From: an uncultured Oscillospiraceae bacterium
GTDB lineage: Bacteria; Bacillota; Clostridia; Oscillospirales; Oscillospiraceae
Direction of reading: 5' to 3'
NCBI GenBank assembly: GCA_934597165.1
Contig: CAKTQP010000005.1
Coordinates: 15,236 to 79,235, forward strand
Length of the DNA stretch: 64,000 bases
The notes beneath the pieces are model-generated. The model saw only the letters and a program-made list of their open reading frames with translations. It was not told the origin of the DNA and did not search any database. Position 1 is the stretch's first letter. Each line of letters opens with the position of its first letter. A program made the translations under genes and the position numbers. This document shows, one piece after another, positions 50,476 to 59,516 of the stretch.

Positions 50476-51675
50476 TCAGGGCACGTACAGCCAGGTGCTG
50501 TCCGCGCCGATCATCATGGTCGCGCCATCGGAGTGGATGATGGCACGCTTACTGCCGTTGTTTTCGATCTGTGCGTATTCCTCCAGGTCATTGCTGGTAT
50601 AAATGGTCAGCGCCTCCGCCGTCAGCACCGCAATATATCGTCCCGCTGCCGACACCGAGAGCACCTCGCCGGAAATGGCCTTGGAGCAGGCGGTGTCCCC
50701 CCGCTCGTCGATGAGGAGCACTTCCCCGCTGCCGCCGGCCTTGTACCAGCTGGCCACCTCTACGGCGTAGTTGTCACCGTTGAGGGAGTAGCCCTGCAAG
50801 TACTGGTTGGGCTCGCTCCAGGTGCCCAGGACGTTCAGCTCTTGATCCAGCACCGTGGCGCTGTCGTTGCCCTGGAGCCAGATGTTGTTGGACTCCCAAT
50901 GCAGCTCCAGGATGAACTGGTCTTCCAGCACGGTGGACGCCAGCTGGTCGCCCTCCTTGCCGTCGTACAGGCTGACGATGCTGCTGAACTTGCCGGAGCG
51001 CTGGGCGATGGAGACCACGGCGAACTGGCTGTTGCTGGGAGAGATGACTGCGTCCACCACATACTCGCTGGACACGTTCTCTGCCAACACCAGCTGGAAA
51101 GCACTGTTGTAGATGCGCACGCTGGCTTTATAGCCGGACGCCTCCTCCACCACCGCCAGGCAACCGTTCTCGTTGACTCGGGCGGAGAGCAGGTCGCAGC
51201 CGGTCTTGCTGGTGTACTCAAAGACCACTTCCTTGTTGTGGATGACGTATAGGTTGTTGCCCCCCACGTCATAGACCACGGCGTAGGTGCCGCAGACGGA
51301 GATGACCGGGTCGTTCATCTTCACCTGTCTATCAATATACAGCACACCGCTGTTGGAATATAACTGCAAAGCGGTATCCGAGCACAGGACCAGGGAGCCG
51401 TTGAGGCTGGCAAAGGCGTTGGTGGCGTCCCGGGTGTAGGTGAACTCCGCCGTCTGCCCCTGGTCGTTCTTCTCCAGGCTGCGATAGGTCATGTGGCGTT
51501 TCAGGGCGTCCAGGTTGAACTGATCCCGATAGGCCACCATAGCCACCGCGCCGCAGAACACGAGCACGGTGAGGATGAGCGCTGTGATCCGCTTGGTGAC
51601 GGGACTGAGGCGCTTCCCCACCTTGCGTCTGCCCTTCTGTTTTCGGTTGTTCTTTGACGGCTGATGTTCTGCCAT
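50476..51675 (-). CDS. DUF5711-like beta-propeller membrane protein
   Basis: A 399-residue protein: basic N-terminus, one span ('ITALILTVLVFCGAVAMVAY'), then an outer domain built of repeated short beta-strand units ('NGSLVLCSDTALQLYSNSG', 'CGTYAVVYDVGGNNLYVI'), the look of a beta-propeller of the DUF5711 kind. Three bases after truA and 13 bp before the CvpA-like gene, so part of the same transcript. Function unknown. Confidence 0.75.
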   Translation of the reverse strand: MAEHQPSKNNRKQKGRRKVGKRLSPVTKRITALILTVLVFCGAVAMVAYRDQFNLDALKRHMTYRSLEKNDQGQTAEFTYTRDATNAFASLNGSLVLCSDTALQLYSNSGVLYIDRQVKMNDPVISVCGTYAVVYDVGGNNLYVIHNKEVVFEYTSKTGCDLLSARVNENGCLAVVEEASGYKASVRIYNSAFQLVLAENVSSEYVVDAVISPSNSQFAVVSIAQRSGKFSSIVSLYDGKEGDQLASTVLEDQFILELHWESNNIWLQGNDSATVLDQELNVLGTWSEPNQYLQGYSLNGDNYAVEVASWYKAGGSGEVLLIDERGDTACSKAISGEVLSVSAAGRYIAVLTAEALTIYTSNDLEEYAQIENNGSKRAIIHSDGATMMIGADSTWLYVP

Positions 51676-51678
51676 AGC

Positions 51679-52449
51679 TCATTCCTCCGGGTCTGTTTCC
51701 AACCCCACCGGCTCCCGATACCACAATTTGGTCATGTACAGTCCATCCGGCGGCACCGTTGGCCCTGCCTCGGTGCGGTTGCCCCGCACCAGGATGTCGC
51801 TGATGCCCTCCGGCGTCAGCTTGCCCTCGGCGGCGTACAGGATGGTGCCCACCATGGCGCGCACCATATTATACAGGAAGCCGTTGGCGCACACCTTCAT
51901 CTCGATCATGTCCCCCTTTCGAGCCACGTCGAAATAGTGGACGGTGCGGACGGTGGTCTTGGTGGGGGTGCCTACGTCCCGCACGGCTTTGAAGTCGTGG
52001 GTGCCCACGAAGCGGGCAGCGGCTTCCGCCATGACCTGCTCATCCAAAATCTTGGGGTAGAAGTAGGCCCGGTGGACGTAAAAGGCGTTGCGGATGCGGG
52101 AGTTGTACACCCGATAGGTGTACTCCTTCTTGATGCAGGAGCCGATGGCGTTGAAGTCGTCAGAAACCTCCTTGGCCGAGACCACCACGATGTCGTCCGG
52201 CAGCCGGGCGTTGAAGGCCAGGGGTATCCGGTCACAGGGGATGGCGCAGTCGGTGCGGAAGTTGGCGATGTACACCTCCGCATGGACACCGGCGTCAGTC
52301 CGGCCGGCGCCCACGCAGCGCACCGGGTGTTTGACCACCTTGGAGATGCCCAATTCCAGGGCTTCCTGGACGGTGATGGCGTTCTTTTGGATCTGCCAAC
52401 CGTGGTAGGCGGTGCCCACATACATCAATTTCAGCGCGATATTTCTCAT
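51679..52449 (-). CDS. truA: tRNA pseudouridine synthase A (second paralogue, ecf context)
   Basis: A 256-residue TruA with the catalytic Asp in 'GAGRTDAGVHAEVYI' and the 'CIKKEYTYRVYNS' and 'VCANGFLYNMVRAMVGTILY' stretches. It follows ecfA1-ecfA2-ecfT, the conserved Bacillus order, so this is the standard copy. It differs considerably from the copy at 11466. Confidence 0.93.
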   Translation of the reverse strand: MRNIALKLMYVGTAYHGWQIQKNAITVQEALELGISKVVKHPVRCVGAGRTDAGVHAEVYIANFRTDCAIPCDRIPLAFNARLPDDIVVVSAKEVSDDFNAIGSCIKKEYTYRVYNSRIRNAFYVHRAYFYPKILDEQVMAEAAARFVGTHDFKAVRDVGTPTKTTVRTVHYFDVARKGDMIEMKVCANGFLYNMVRAMVGTILYAAEGKLTPEGISDILVRGNRTEAGPTVPPDGLYMTKLWYREPVGLETDPEE

Positions 52450-52476
52450 AAAACCCCCAAATTTTCACTTTTTCTC

Positions 52477-53286
52477 TTACATGCCAAAGCCCTTGGCCGC
52501 CACCACGACCCCGCTGAACAGGAGGATGCAGCAGAGCATGGCGATGGCATCCCGGCGGTGGTAGTGGAGCTGGTGGAGCTTGGTGCGGCCTTCGCCGCCG
52601 TGGTAGCAGCGGCACTCCATGGCCGTGGCCAGCTCGTCCGCCCGGCGGAAGGAGGAGACGAACAGGGGCACCAGCAGGGGCACCATGGCCTTGGCCCGCT
52701 GGAACAGGTTCCCGTCGTCAAAGTTGGCCCCTCTGGCCTTCTGGGCGGAGATGATCTTATCCGTCTCTTCAATGAGTGTGGGGATGAAGCGCAGGGCGAT
52801 GCTCATCATCATGGCCAGCTCGTGGACGGGTACTTTCAGTTTTTTCAGCGGCCCCAACAGGCTCTCCAGGCCGTCCGTCAGCCGGATGGGCGACGTGGTG
52901 TAGGTCAGCAGGAAGGTGCCCGAGATGAGCAGTATGACCCGCAGGACCATGAAGAAGGCCGAGTGGAGGCCACCGGTGGTGATGTGCAAAAACTTCCACT
53001 GGAAGAGCATGGTGCCCTCGCTGGAATAGAACAGGTTCAAAACACCTGTAAAGATCAGGATGAAGATGATCGGTTTCATCCCCTTGAACAGCGCCTTCAG
53101 CCCCACCTTGGACACCACGACGCAATAGGCCAAAAAGAGCACCATGAGGCCGTAGCTGACGAAGGATTTGGACAGGAAGAGGGCGATGATGAAGAGCACC
53201 ACCACCATCAGTTTGGTGCGGGGGTCCAGTCGGTGGATGAGGGAATCACCGGGGAAATACTGGCCTAGGGTGATCTCTTTCAGCAT
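52477..53286 (-). CDS. ecfT: Energy-coupling factor transporter transmembrane protein
   Basis: A 269-residue, multi-span EcfT that connects two ATPases with exchangeable vitamin-binding S components. 'YFPGDSLIHRLDPRTKLMVV' at the start and the coupling helix 'KARGANFDDGN' ('Ala-Arg-Gly' motif) are clear; the second coupling motif is 'ECRCYHGGEGRT'. Overlaps ecfA2 by 7 nt. Confidence 0.94.
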   Translation of the reverse strand: MLKEITLGQYFPGDSLIHRLDPRTKLMVVVLFIIALFLSKSFVSYGLMVLFLAYCVVVSKVGLKALFKGMKPIIFILIFTGVLNLFYSSEGTMLFQWKFLHITTGGLHSAFFMVLRVILLISGTFLLTYTTSPIRLTDGLESLLGPLKKLKVPVHELAMMMSIALRFIPTLIEETDKIISAQKARGANFDDGNLFQRAKAMVPLLVPLFVSSFRRADELATAMECRCYHGGEGRTKLHQLHYHRRDAIAMLCCILLFSGVVVAAKGFGM

Positions 53287-54149
53287 ACCGTTCCCCCCTT
53301 CCCCGCCAGCTTCAGCAGCTCAGCCGTCGCTTCTTCCAGCGTGTAGATGCCATCCTTGATGGGCAGACCCATGTCCCGGAGCTTTTCGCAGACCTGGGTC
53401 ACCTTAGGGACGCCCAGACCCATGGCGGTCAGCTCCTTCTCGTGGGAGAACACCTCCTGAGGGGTGCCCGTCAAGGGAATGGTGCCGTCGTTGATGACCA
53501 CCACCCGGTCTACGGTCTGTGCGACCTCCTCCATGGAGTGAGAGACCAGGATGATGGTGGCGTTCTTGGCGTCGTGGTAGGCGCGGATGTTGGACAAGAT
53601 CTCTTCTCTGCCCACCGGGTCCAGTCCGGCGGTAGGCTCGTCCAAGATGAGCACCTCCGGTTCCATGGCGATGACACCAGCAATGGCCACCCGGCGTTTC
53701 TGGCCGCCGGACAGCTCGAAGGGGGACAGCTCCAGCTGTTCGTCGGTCAGCCCCACGAACTGGGCGGACTGGCGCACCCGCTGGTCGATCTCCTCCTCGC
53801 TCAGCCCCATGTTCCGGGGGCCGAAGGAAATATCCTTGTAGACGGTCTCCTCGAAGAGCTGGTATTCCGGATACTGGAACACCAGACCCACGTGGAAACG
53901 CACCTGAGTAATTTTCTTTTTGTCCGCCCAAATGTCCTTCCCCCGCAGGCGCACCTCGCCGGAGGTGGGCTTCAGGAGGCCGTTGAGGTGCTGGATCAGG
54001 GTGGACTTGCCGGAACCAGTATGGCCGATGATGCCGATATACTCGCCCGGATAGGCGGTGAAATTCACCTGATCCAACGCTTTATGTTCAAAAGGGGTCC
54101 CGATGCTGTACACACAGCTCAGATCCACGGTTTCAATGATGGGTTCCAC
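53280..54149 (-). CDS. ecfA2: Energy-coupling factor ATPase EcfA2
   Basis: A 289-residue ABC ATPase: Walker A 'GHTGSGKST', signature 'SPFELSGGQKRRVAIAGV', Walker B 'VLILDEPTAGLD', switch His 'SHSMEEV'. It is the second ATPase of the module and its N-terminus ('DLSCVYSIGTPFEHKALDQV') is EcfA2-type. Confidence 0.94.
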   Translation of the reverse strand: MEPIIETVDLSCVYSIGTPFEHKALDQVNFTAYPGEYIGIIGHTGSGKSTLIQHLNGLLKPTSGEVRLRGKDIWADKKKITQVRFHVGLVFQYPEYQLFEETVYKDISFGPRNMGLSEEEIDQRVRQSAQFVGLTDEQLELSPFELSGGQKRRVAIAGVIAMEPEVLILDEPTAGLDPVGREEILSNIRAYHDAKNATIILVSHSMEEVAQTVDRVVVINDGTIPLTGTPQEVFSHEKELTAMGLGVPKVTQVCEKLRDMGLPIKDGIYTLEEATAELLKLAGKGGTVC

Positions 54150-54161
54150 GGTGTTCCTTCC

Positions 54162-55046
54162 TTATTTCACAGTTGTATTGGGTCGGATGGCCTGGGCGAT
54201 GGCCGCGGCGCATTCCTCCACTGACAGGGCGTCCAGGGGCACGTCCACCCCAGCTTGGCGCAGCTGGTAGAGCAGGGCGATGGTGTCCGGCACGGTCAGC
54301 CCCACCGCTTTCAGCTCTTCCACCTGCTGGAACACAGTCTTGGGATGGCCATCGGCGATGACGTTGCCGTCGTTCATGACGATGAGCCGGTCGGCCTGGG
54401 CTGCCTCGTCCATGTGGTGGGTGATGAGCACCACCGTCGTCCCCTGTTCCCGGTTCAGCTTGATGATGGTCTCCAGCACCTCCTGCCGGCCGATGGGGTC
54501 CAGCATGGCGGTGGGCTCGTCCAGGACGATGCACTTGGGTTCCATGGCGATGATGCCCGCAATGGCCACCCGCTGTTTCTGACCGCCGGAGAGCAGGTGA
54601 GGTGCGTGGGTGCTGTAGGCGCTCATGCCCACGATCTCCAGTGCCTTGTCCACCCGGCGGCGGATCTCATCGGACGGCACGCCCAGATTTTCCGGTGCGA
54701 AGGCCACATCCTCCTCCACCACGTTGGAGACAATCTGGTTGTCCGGGTTCTGGAACACCATGCCCACCGTGCGGCGCACCTCCATCCACTGCGCGTCGCT
54801 GCGGGTGTCGATGCCGCCCACGTAGACGGTGCCGCCGCTGGGCAGCAGGATGGCGTTCATGTGCTTGGCCAGGGTGGATTTGCCGCAGCCGTTGTGACCC
54901 AGGACGGCCACGAAAGAGCCTTCCTGGATGTCCAGGGAAATATCTTTGAGCACTTGGACGGGTGTGCCCTCTTCCTTATTATATTGGAAGGTGACGTGCT
55001 CTAATGTAATGATGTTGTCGGTCTTTTTCACATCTGTTGTGTTCAT
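54162..55046 (-). CDS. ecfA1: Energy-coupling factor ATPase EcfA1
   Basis: A 294-residue ABC ATPase: Walker A 'GHNGCGKST', signature 'APHLLSGGQKQRVAIAGI', Walker B 'CIVLDEPTAMLD', His 'ITHHMDEA'. Twelve bases before ecfA2. No S component is in the window, so this is a group II (shared) ECF module. Confidence 0.94.
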   Translation of the reverse strand: MNTTDVKKTDNIITLEHVTFQYNKEEGTPVQVLKDISLDIQEGSFVAVLGHNGCGKSTLAKHMNAILLPSGGTVYVGGIDTRSDAQWMEVRRTVGMVFQNPDNQIVSNVVEEDVAFAPENLGVPSDEIRRRVDKALEIVGMSAYSTHAPHLLSGGQKQRVAIAGIIAMEPKCIVLDEPTAMLDPIGRQEVLETIIKLNREQGTTVVLITHHMDEAAQADRLIVMNDGNVIADGHPKTVFQQVEELKAVGLTVPDTIALLYQLRQAGVDVPLDALSVEECAAAIAQAIRPNTTVK

Positions 55047-55064
55047 CCGTTTCGGTTCCTTTTC

Positions 55065-55934
55065 TTATTCCGCATCCGCCATCCAACGTCCCGTAGCGCC
55101 GCAGGGCAGTGCCAGGCCGGAGGCGGTCACCGGCAGACCCAGCTCCTGAGAGTCGGTGTGGCCGCCGTGGCGCTTGGTCACCAGGGTGTCCAGCAGGTAG
55201 GTCAGCACGGCGGGTGCCAGGCCGGTGGTATAGGAGTTGATGAGGACAAAGAGGGGCTGGTCGGACAACACCTGCACCACCAGTTCCAGGAAGGGGTACA
55301 GGTTTTCCTCCAGCTTCCAGATCTCACCGGAGGGGCCGCGGCCATAGGAGGGCGGGTCCATGATGAGGGCGTCGTAGCGACGACCACGGCGGATTTCTCG
55401 CTCCACAAATTTGGCGCAGTCGTCCACGATCCAGCGCACCGGCGCCTGCTCCAGGCCGGAGATCTTGGCGTTCTCCCGTGCCCAGGACACCATGCCTTTG
55501 GCGGCGTCCACGTGGCACACCTTGGCACCCGCTGCCGCACAGGCCACGGTGGCGCCGCCGGTGTAGGCGAACAGGTTCAGGACGTTGATGGGGCGACCAG
55601 CGTTACGGATGCGCTCCATGGCGAAGTCCCAGTTGGCGGCCTGCTCGGGGAACAGACCGGTGTGTTTGAAGTTCATGGGGCCAACCTGGAAGGTCAGCTC
55701 CTTGTACCGTACCTTCCACCGCTGGGGCAGTTTGCCCTTCTCCCAGTGGCCACCACCGGATTTGCTCCGCTGGTACCGGCCGTCCGGGTGCTTCCAGCCG
55801 GAGAGGGTGCGAGGGGTATTCCAGATGGCCTGGGGGTCCGGGCGCACCAGGAGCTTGTTGCCCCAGCGTTCCAGCTTCTCTCCTCTGCCGCAATCTAGCA
55901 ATTCAAAATCTTTCCATCCATCTGCAATCCACAT
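55065..55934 (-). CDS. Class I SAM-dependent methyltransferase (RlmI/RlmK-like)
   Basis: A 289-residue methyltransferase: SAM loop 'NLFAYTGGATVACAAAGAKVCHVDAAKG' and catalytic 'DPPSYGRGP' near residue 190. The plan fits the 23S rRNA Cys/Gly methyltransferase RlmI group but without an N-terminal PUA domain, so the target is uncertain. It precedes ecfA1 by 18 bp and may head that transcript. Confidence 0.83.
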   Translation of the reverse strand: MWIADGWKDFELLDCGRGEKLERWGNKLLVRPDPQAIWNTPRTLSGWKHPDGRYQRSKSGGGHWEKGKLPQRWKVRYKELTFQVGPMNFKHTGLFPEQAANWDFAMERIRNAGRPINVLNLFAYTGGATVACAAAGAKVCHVDAAKGMVSWARENAKISGLEQAPVRWIVDDCAKFVEREIRRGRRYDALIMDPPSYGRGPSGEIWKLEENLYPFLELVVQVLSDQPLFVLINSYTTGLAPAVLTYLLDTLVTKRHGGHTDSQELGLPVTASGLALPCGATGRWMADAE

Positions 55935-56024
55935 AACGATTCTACTCCAGGTTTCATGATATTAGTTAGCACTTTATTGTATCATCCCTCCATTCTCCCG
56001 TCAACCACAGCCCCCAGAAAGAAG

Positions 56025-56057
56025 GGCGGCTTCATCCACAAATTGGACGAAGCCGCC
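56025..56057 (-). terminator. Terminator-like hairpin after the DUF6512-like gene
   Basis: GGCGGCTTC (56025-56033) and GAAGCCGCC (56049-56057), with CTTCTTT following on the minus strand. Confidence 0.6.
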
Positions 56058-56089
56058 GTCGGTTCCCTTGTTTATTTTGTCATCTTCTG

Positions 56090-56602
56090 TCACCAGGTGT
56101 ATACCACCCAGGCGTCCACCAAGGACGCATCGTGGAACAGCCGCAGGTCGGGGGGCATGATGGTGAAGGTGACCAGCAGGCCCACCAACAAAATGGTGGC
56201 GCAGACCAGCCATCCCGTCCACCCCTCCGGCACTTTGAGCCAGTCCGGCAGCAGGCACCCCAGGGCGATGAGCAGCACATAACACATGATGTCCACAAAC
56301 CCCGGCGCGACCCCCAGCACGATGTGGCACACCCACCCGAAGACCAGCATCAGCCCACAGCAGAGGAGCACGGACAGCAGCACGCTACCCCACTTTCCCT
56401 TGTCGTAGAGCATGATCAGCCCCACCAGTAGTGGCCAAAACACAATCTTCACGTGCTCCCAGATGCTCTCGTTCACCGGTGCCACAAATTCTGTCAGAAT
56501 GCTGGGCCACAGGTCGAACAAGCCGTGCAGCAGCGTGCCCGCGATGGTGATGCACACGAAGGTGCGCAGCAGGTTCCAGCTCTGCTCCTTTTCCAGTTTC
56601 AT
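56090..56602 (-). CDS. DUF6512-like membrane protein
   Basis: A 170-residue protein with about five spans ('FVCITIAGTLLHGLFDLW', 'IVFWPLLVGLIMLY', 'VLLSVLLCCGLMLVFGWV') and 'PVNESIWEHVKIVFWP', a stretch conserved in DUF6512 proteins. Function unknown. The ATG at 56602 (AAAGGAG 10 bases upstream) is chosen; a more upstream ATG at 56641 lacks a ribosome site. Confidence 0.75.
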   Translation of the reverse strand: MKLEKEQSWNLLRTFVCITIAGTLLHGLFDLWPSILTEFVAPVNESIWEHVKIVFWPLLVGLIMLYDKGKWGSVLLSVLLCCGLMLVFGWVCHIVLGVAPGFVDIMCYVLLIALGCLLPDWLKVPEGWTGWLVCATILLVGLLVTFTIMPPDLRLFHDASLVDAWVVYTW

Positions 56603-56677
56603 ATCCACCCCGCTCCTTTTCCCGTTTTGTTCTACTGCCATAGCTATGCACAGGACGGGGAAATATGCGGGATGGGT

Positions 56678-58002
56678 TTAGATGAGCTGGAAGGTGGTCC
56701 ACTTCTGGGTGCGGTAGCGCCAGTAGAACAGAGCCGCTCGGATGACCAGGTCGATGCTCATGCCCACGGTGACGCCGATGACGCCCCAGCCCAGCCACAG
56801 GCCGAAGACCACGGAGAAGAACAGTCGAGCCGCCACGGTGAGGGTCACGGAGACCACCATGGTGAAGGTCACATCCCCCGCCGCTCGCAGACCGCTGCCC
56901 ACGGGGCCGGCCATGGGGTAGAAGAGGCCGTTGATGACGTTGTTGATGAGCACCATGAAAAAGACCAGCCGTTTTGCCTCCGGGGAGAGCTGGAAGAAGT
57001 GGAGCAGGAGCGGCGTCAGAGCCAGCACCAGGCCGTTCCAGCCCACGGAGAGGAGGAAGGTGATCTTGTTGAGCTTTTTGAAGTAGTGGTTGGCGGCGTC
57101 CACGTCCCGCGCTCCCATGCACTGACCGATGACGGTGGTGAACACAGGGGCCATGGCCAGACCCATGAGGGAGGCCAACGACCAAATGCTCTGTGCGACC
57201 CCGTTGGCGGCGATCTGATAGGTGCCGAACAGGGCGACCAGGCTGGACAGGGCCACCTTGACCAGCTGATGGACACCGTTCTCCACGCCGTTGGGCAGGG
57301 CGATGCCCATGATCTTTTTCAGCAGCTCCCCTTTCCAGGCGAAAATGTCTTTGGCGTGGTAGCGCACCGAACAGCCTTTCCCGAAGCAGTACACCGTCAC
57401 CGCCACAGCGGAGAGGAGCCGGGAGAGCAGGGACGGGTAAGCCACACCGGCTACACCCTGGTGCAGGACAAAGACGCCCACGCAGTTGCCCACGATATTG
57501 ACCACGTTGGCCACCAGGGAGATGTACATGGTCACCTGGGTCTTGCCCACGCTCCGGCACAGGGCGGCACCGGCGTTATAGACCGCCAGCGCCGGGAAGG
57601 AGTAGGCGGAGATACGCAGTAGGTCAGGCAGGCGTCCATCACGTCCGCCTCCACCTTGCCGAAGAGCAGGGTCAGCAAGCCCTGATCGAACAGGAGGATG
57701 AGGGCGGAAAGGACGGCGGAGAGCAGCGCTGAGATCATCAGGAGCTGACCGGCCGCCATGCTGGCGCGGGTTTGGTTCTGGCTGCCGATGTACTGGCTGA
57801 TGATGACCGCACCGCCGGAAGCCAGGGCGGTGAAGAGAAAGATGAGCACGGTGTTGAAGGAGTTGACCAGGGAGACACCGGACACCGCCGCTTCTCCCAC
57901 GTAGCTGACCACAAAGGTGTCCACCAGCCCCACCAGCATCAACAGAAATTGTTCCACAAACAGCGGCACGATCAGGTTCCGCAAGTCTCGATCCGTAAAC
58001 AC
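56678..58002 (-). pseudogene. MATE-family efflux transporter interrupted by a one-base frameshift
   Basis: The first frame (58002 down to about 57620) gives the N-terminal MATE half: 'LRNLIVPLFVEQFLLMLVGLVDTFVVSYVGEAAVSGVSLVNSF' is typical. It then reads out of frame, while the other frame continues 'LRISAYSFPALAVYNAGAALCRSVGKTQVTMYI' down to 56678. One extra C (CTACTG to CTACCTG) near 57620 restores an approximately 440-residue MATE. If real, the exporter is inactive; a base-calling error would make it intact. Confidence 0.87.
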
Positions 58003-58034
58003 AACATCAAGTCCTCTCTATCCGTTCGCAGACA

Positions 58035-58059
58035 GACCCACCAGGTGGCCTGGTGGGTC
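58035..58059 (-). other. GC-rich hairpin between the DUF362 and MATE genes
   Basis: GACCCACCAGG and CCTGGTGGGTC form an 11-bp stem with loop TGG. No T-run follows, so termination would be weak. Confidence 0.5.
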
Positions 58060-58069
58060 GCATGAGGTG

Positions 58070-59191
58070 TTATTTCATCTGGATCAGTTCATAGTCCCGG
58101 CTGCCCAGGCCGATCTTTTCCCCGTGTTCCAGAGCGGCTTTCCACTCGGCGTTGGGGTTGGTGGCCAGGAAGTGGTCGTGGGGGTGGTCGCAGCCGTGTG
58201 CCAGGTTCTCGCTGAGGATGGAGTTGGGCAGCGGGTCGGCTTTCAGGCAGGCGTCAGCACAGGCCTGGTCGATGGCCACTGGGTCGAAGGAGGCGAACAT
58301 GCCGATGTCGGGCAGGATGGGCGCGTCGTTGCTGCCGTAGCAGTCACAGACCGGGGACACGTCCTGGACCAGGCTGATGTGGAAGTTGGGACGGCCATAG
58401 CAGACCGCCTGAGTGTACTCGGCCATCTTCTGATCCAACAGCACCATGGAGCTGTCCTCCACGGCGTAGATGGCGTCAAAGTTGCAGGCGCCGATGCAGC
58501 GACCGCAGCCTACGCAGTTGTCGGTGTTGATCTGTGCCTTGCCGTCTGCGCCGTACTCGATGCCGTTGTTGGCACAGCTGTTCTGACACAGGTGGCAGCC
58601 ACGACAGCGGCTCTGGCTGACGCGGGGCTTGCCCTGAGAGTGCTGCTCCATCTTCCCCGCACGGCTGCCGCAGCCCATGCCCAGGTTCTTGATGGCGCCG
58701 CCGAAGCCGGTGGCCTCATGGCCTTTGAAGTGGCTCAAGCTGATGATGATATCGGCGTCCATGACGGCGTGGCCGATCTTGGCGTTTTGGATCAGCTCGC
58801 CGTTGTGTACCGGCACCTCCACGTCGTCTGTGCCCCGCAGGCCGTCACCGATGATGATGGGACAGCCGCAGGAGATGTAGTTGAACCCGTTCTCTGCCGC
58901 TGCCAGCAGGTGTTCCAAGGCGTTCTTGCGGCGACCCGGATAGAGGGTGTTGCAGTCGGTGAGGAAGGGCTTGCCGCCCAGCTCCTTCACCACGTCCACC
59001 ACCGCTCTGGCATAGTTGGGACGCAGGAAGGCCAGGTTGCCCGGCTCGCCAAAGTGCATTTTGATGGCGACGAATTTTCCCTCAAAGTCGATGGTGTCCA
59101 TGCCTGCCTTACGGATGAGCTTCTGGAGCTTTTCGGTCAGGCTCTGTTCATGGTTGGTTCGAAAGTCTGTGAAGTAAACTTTGGATGCCAT
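58070..59191 (-). CDS. DUF362 protein with two 4Fe-4S clusters
   Basis: A 373-residue iron-sulfur protein. N-terminal DUF362 domain ('KMHFGEPGNLAFLRPNYARAVVD', 'SLSHFKGHEATGFGGAIKNLGMGCG'). The two 4Fe-4S motifs are CxxCxxCxxxC in 'CRGCHLCQNSC' and 'CVGCGRCIGAC'. The family is common in anaerobes and its role in electron transfer is unproven. Own terminator-like hairpin behind it. Confidence 0.88.
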   Translation of the reverse strand: MASKVYFTDFRTNHEQSLTEKLQKLIRKAGMDTIDFEGKFVAIKMHFGEPGNLAFLRPNYARAVVDVVKELGGKPFLTDCNTLYPGRRKNALEHLLAAAENGFNYISCGCPIIIGDGLRGTDDVEVPVHNGELIQNAKIGHAVMDADIIISLSHFKGHEATGFGGAIKNLGMGCGSRAGKMEQHSQGKPRVSQSRCRGCHLCQNSCANNGIEYGADGKAQINTDNCVGCGRCIGACNFDAIYAVEDSSMVLLDQKMAEYTQAVCYGRPNFHISLVQDVSPVCDCYGSNDAPILPDIGMFASFDPVAIDQACADACLKADPLPNSILSENLAHGCDHPHDHFLATNPNAEWKAALEHGEKIGLGSRDYELIQMK

Positions 59192-59253
59192 TTGAGTTCC
59201 TCCCGTTCGATTTCAATATTCCTCTTTATTCCACTGAAATGTTCTGCGATATT

Positions 59254-59513
59254 GAGGGGAAACCCCCGGCGAGGTTTTCCCCTCTTTCTGGCGTTGCCAG
59301 AAATTCACCCCTTCCTGCGCTTTGGAAGCACAGGGGAGTTTCGGCATCTGCGGATGCCGACCAAGGGCTTTGCCCCTGGACCCCACTTCCTTTTCTCACT
59401 CTGTGTAAGTTCGATTGTGCCAAATCGTAGATTTGGAATCTCACTTATCAGAGAAGCAAAAGGAAGCGAAAAGAAGCTAATGCGCCCTGCGGGGCTTGAC
59501 CCCTGTTAAGCTT
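59254..59513. repeat. Cluster of hairpins behind rpoD (element E)
   Basis: This 325-bp gap holds at least five stems: GAGGGGAAA/TTTTCCCCTC (59254-59284), TTTCTGGC-GTT-GCCAGAAA (59285-59303), TCGGCATC-TGCG-GATGCCGA (59341-59360), CAAGGGC/GCCCCTG (59362-59378) and CCAAATC-GTA-GATTTGG (59420-59436). It does not share the core of elements A-D and looks like another dispersed repeat. No coding signal is seen. Confidence 0.7.
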
Positions 59514-59516
59514 TAC

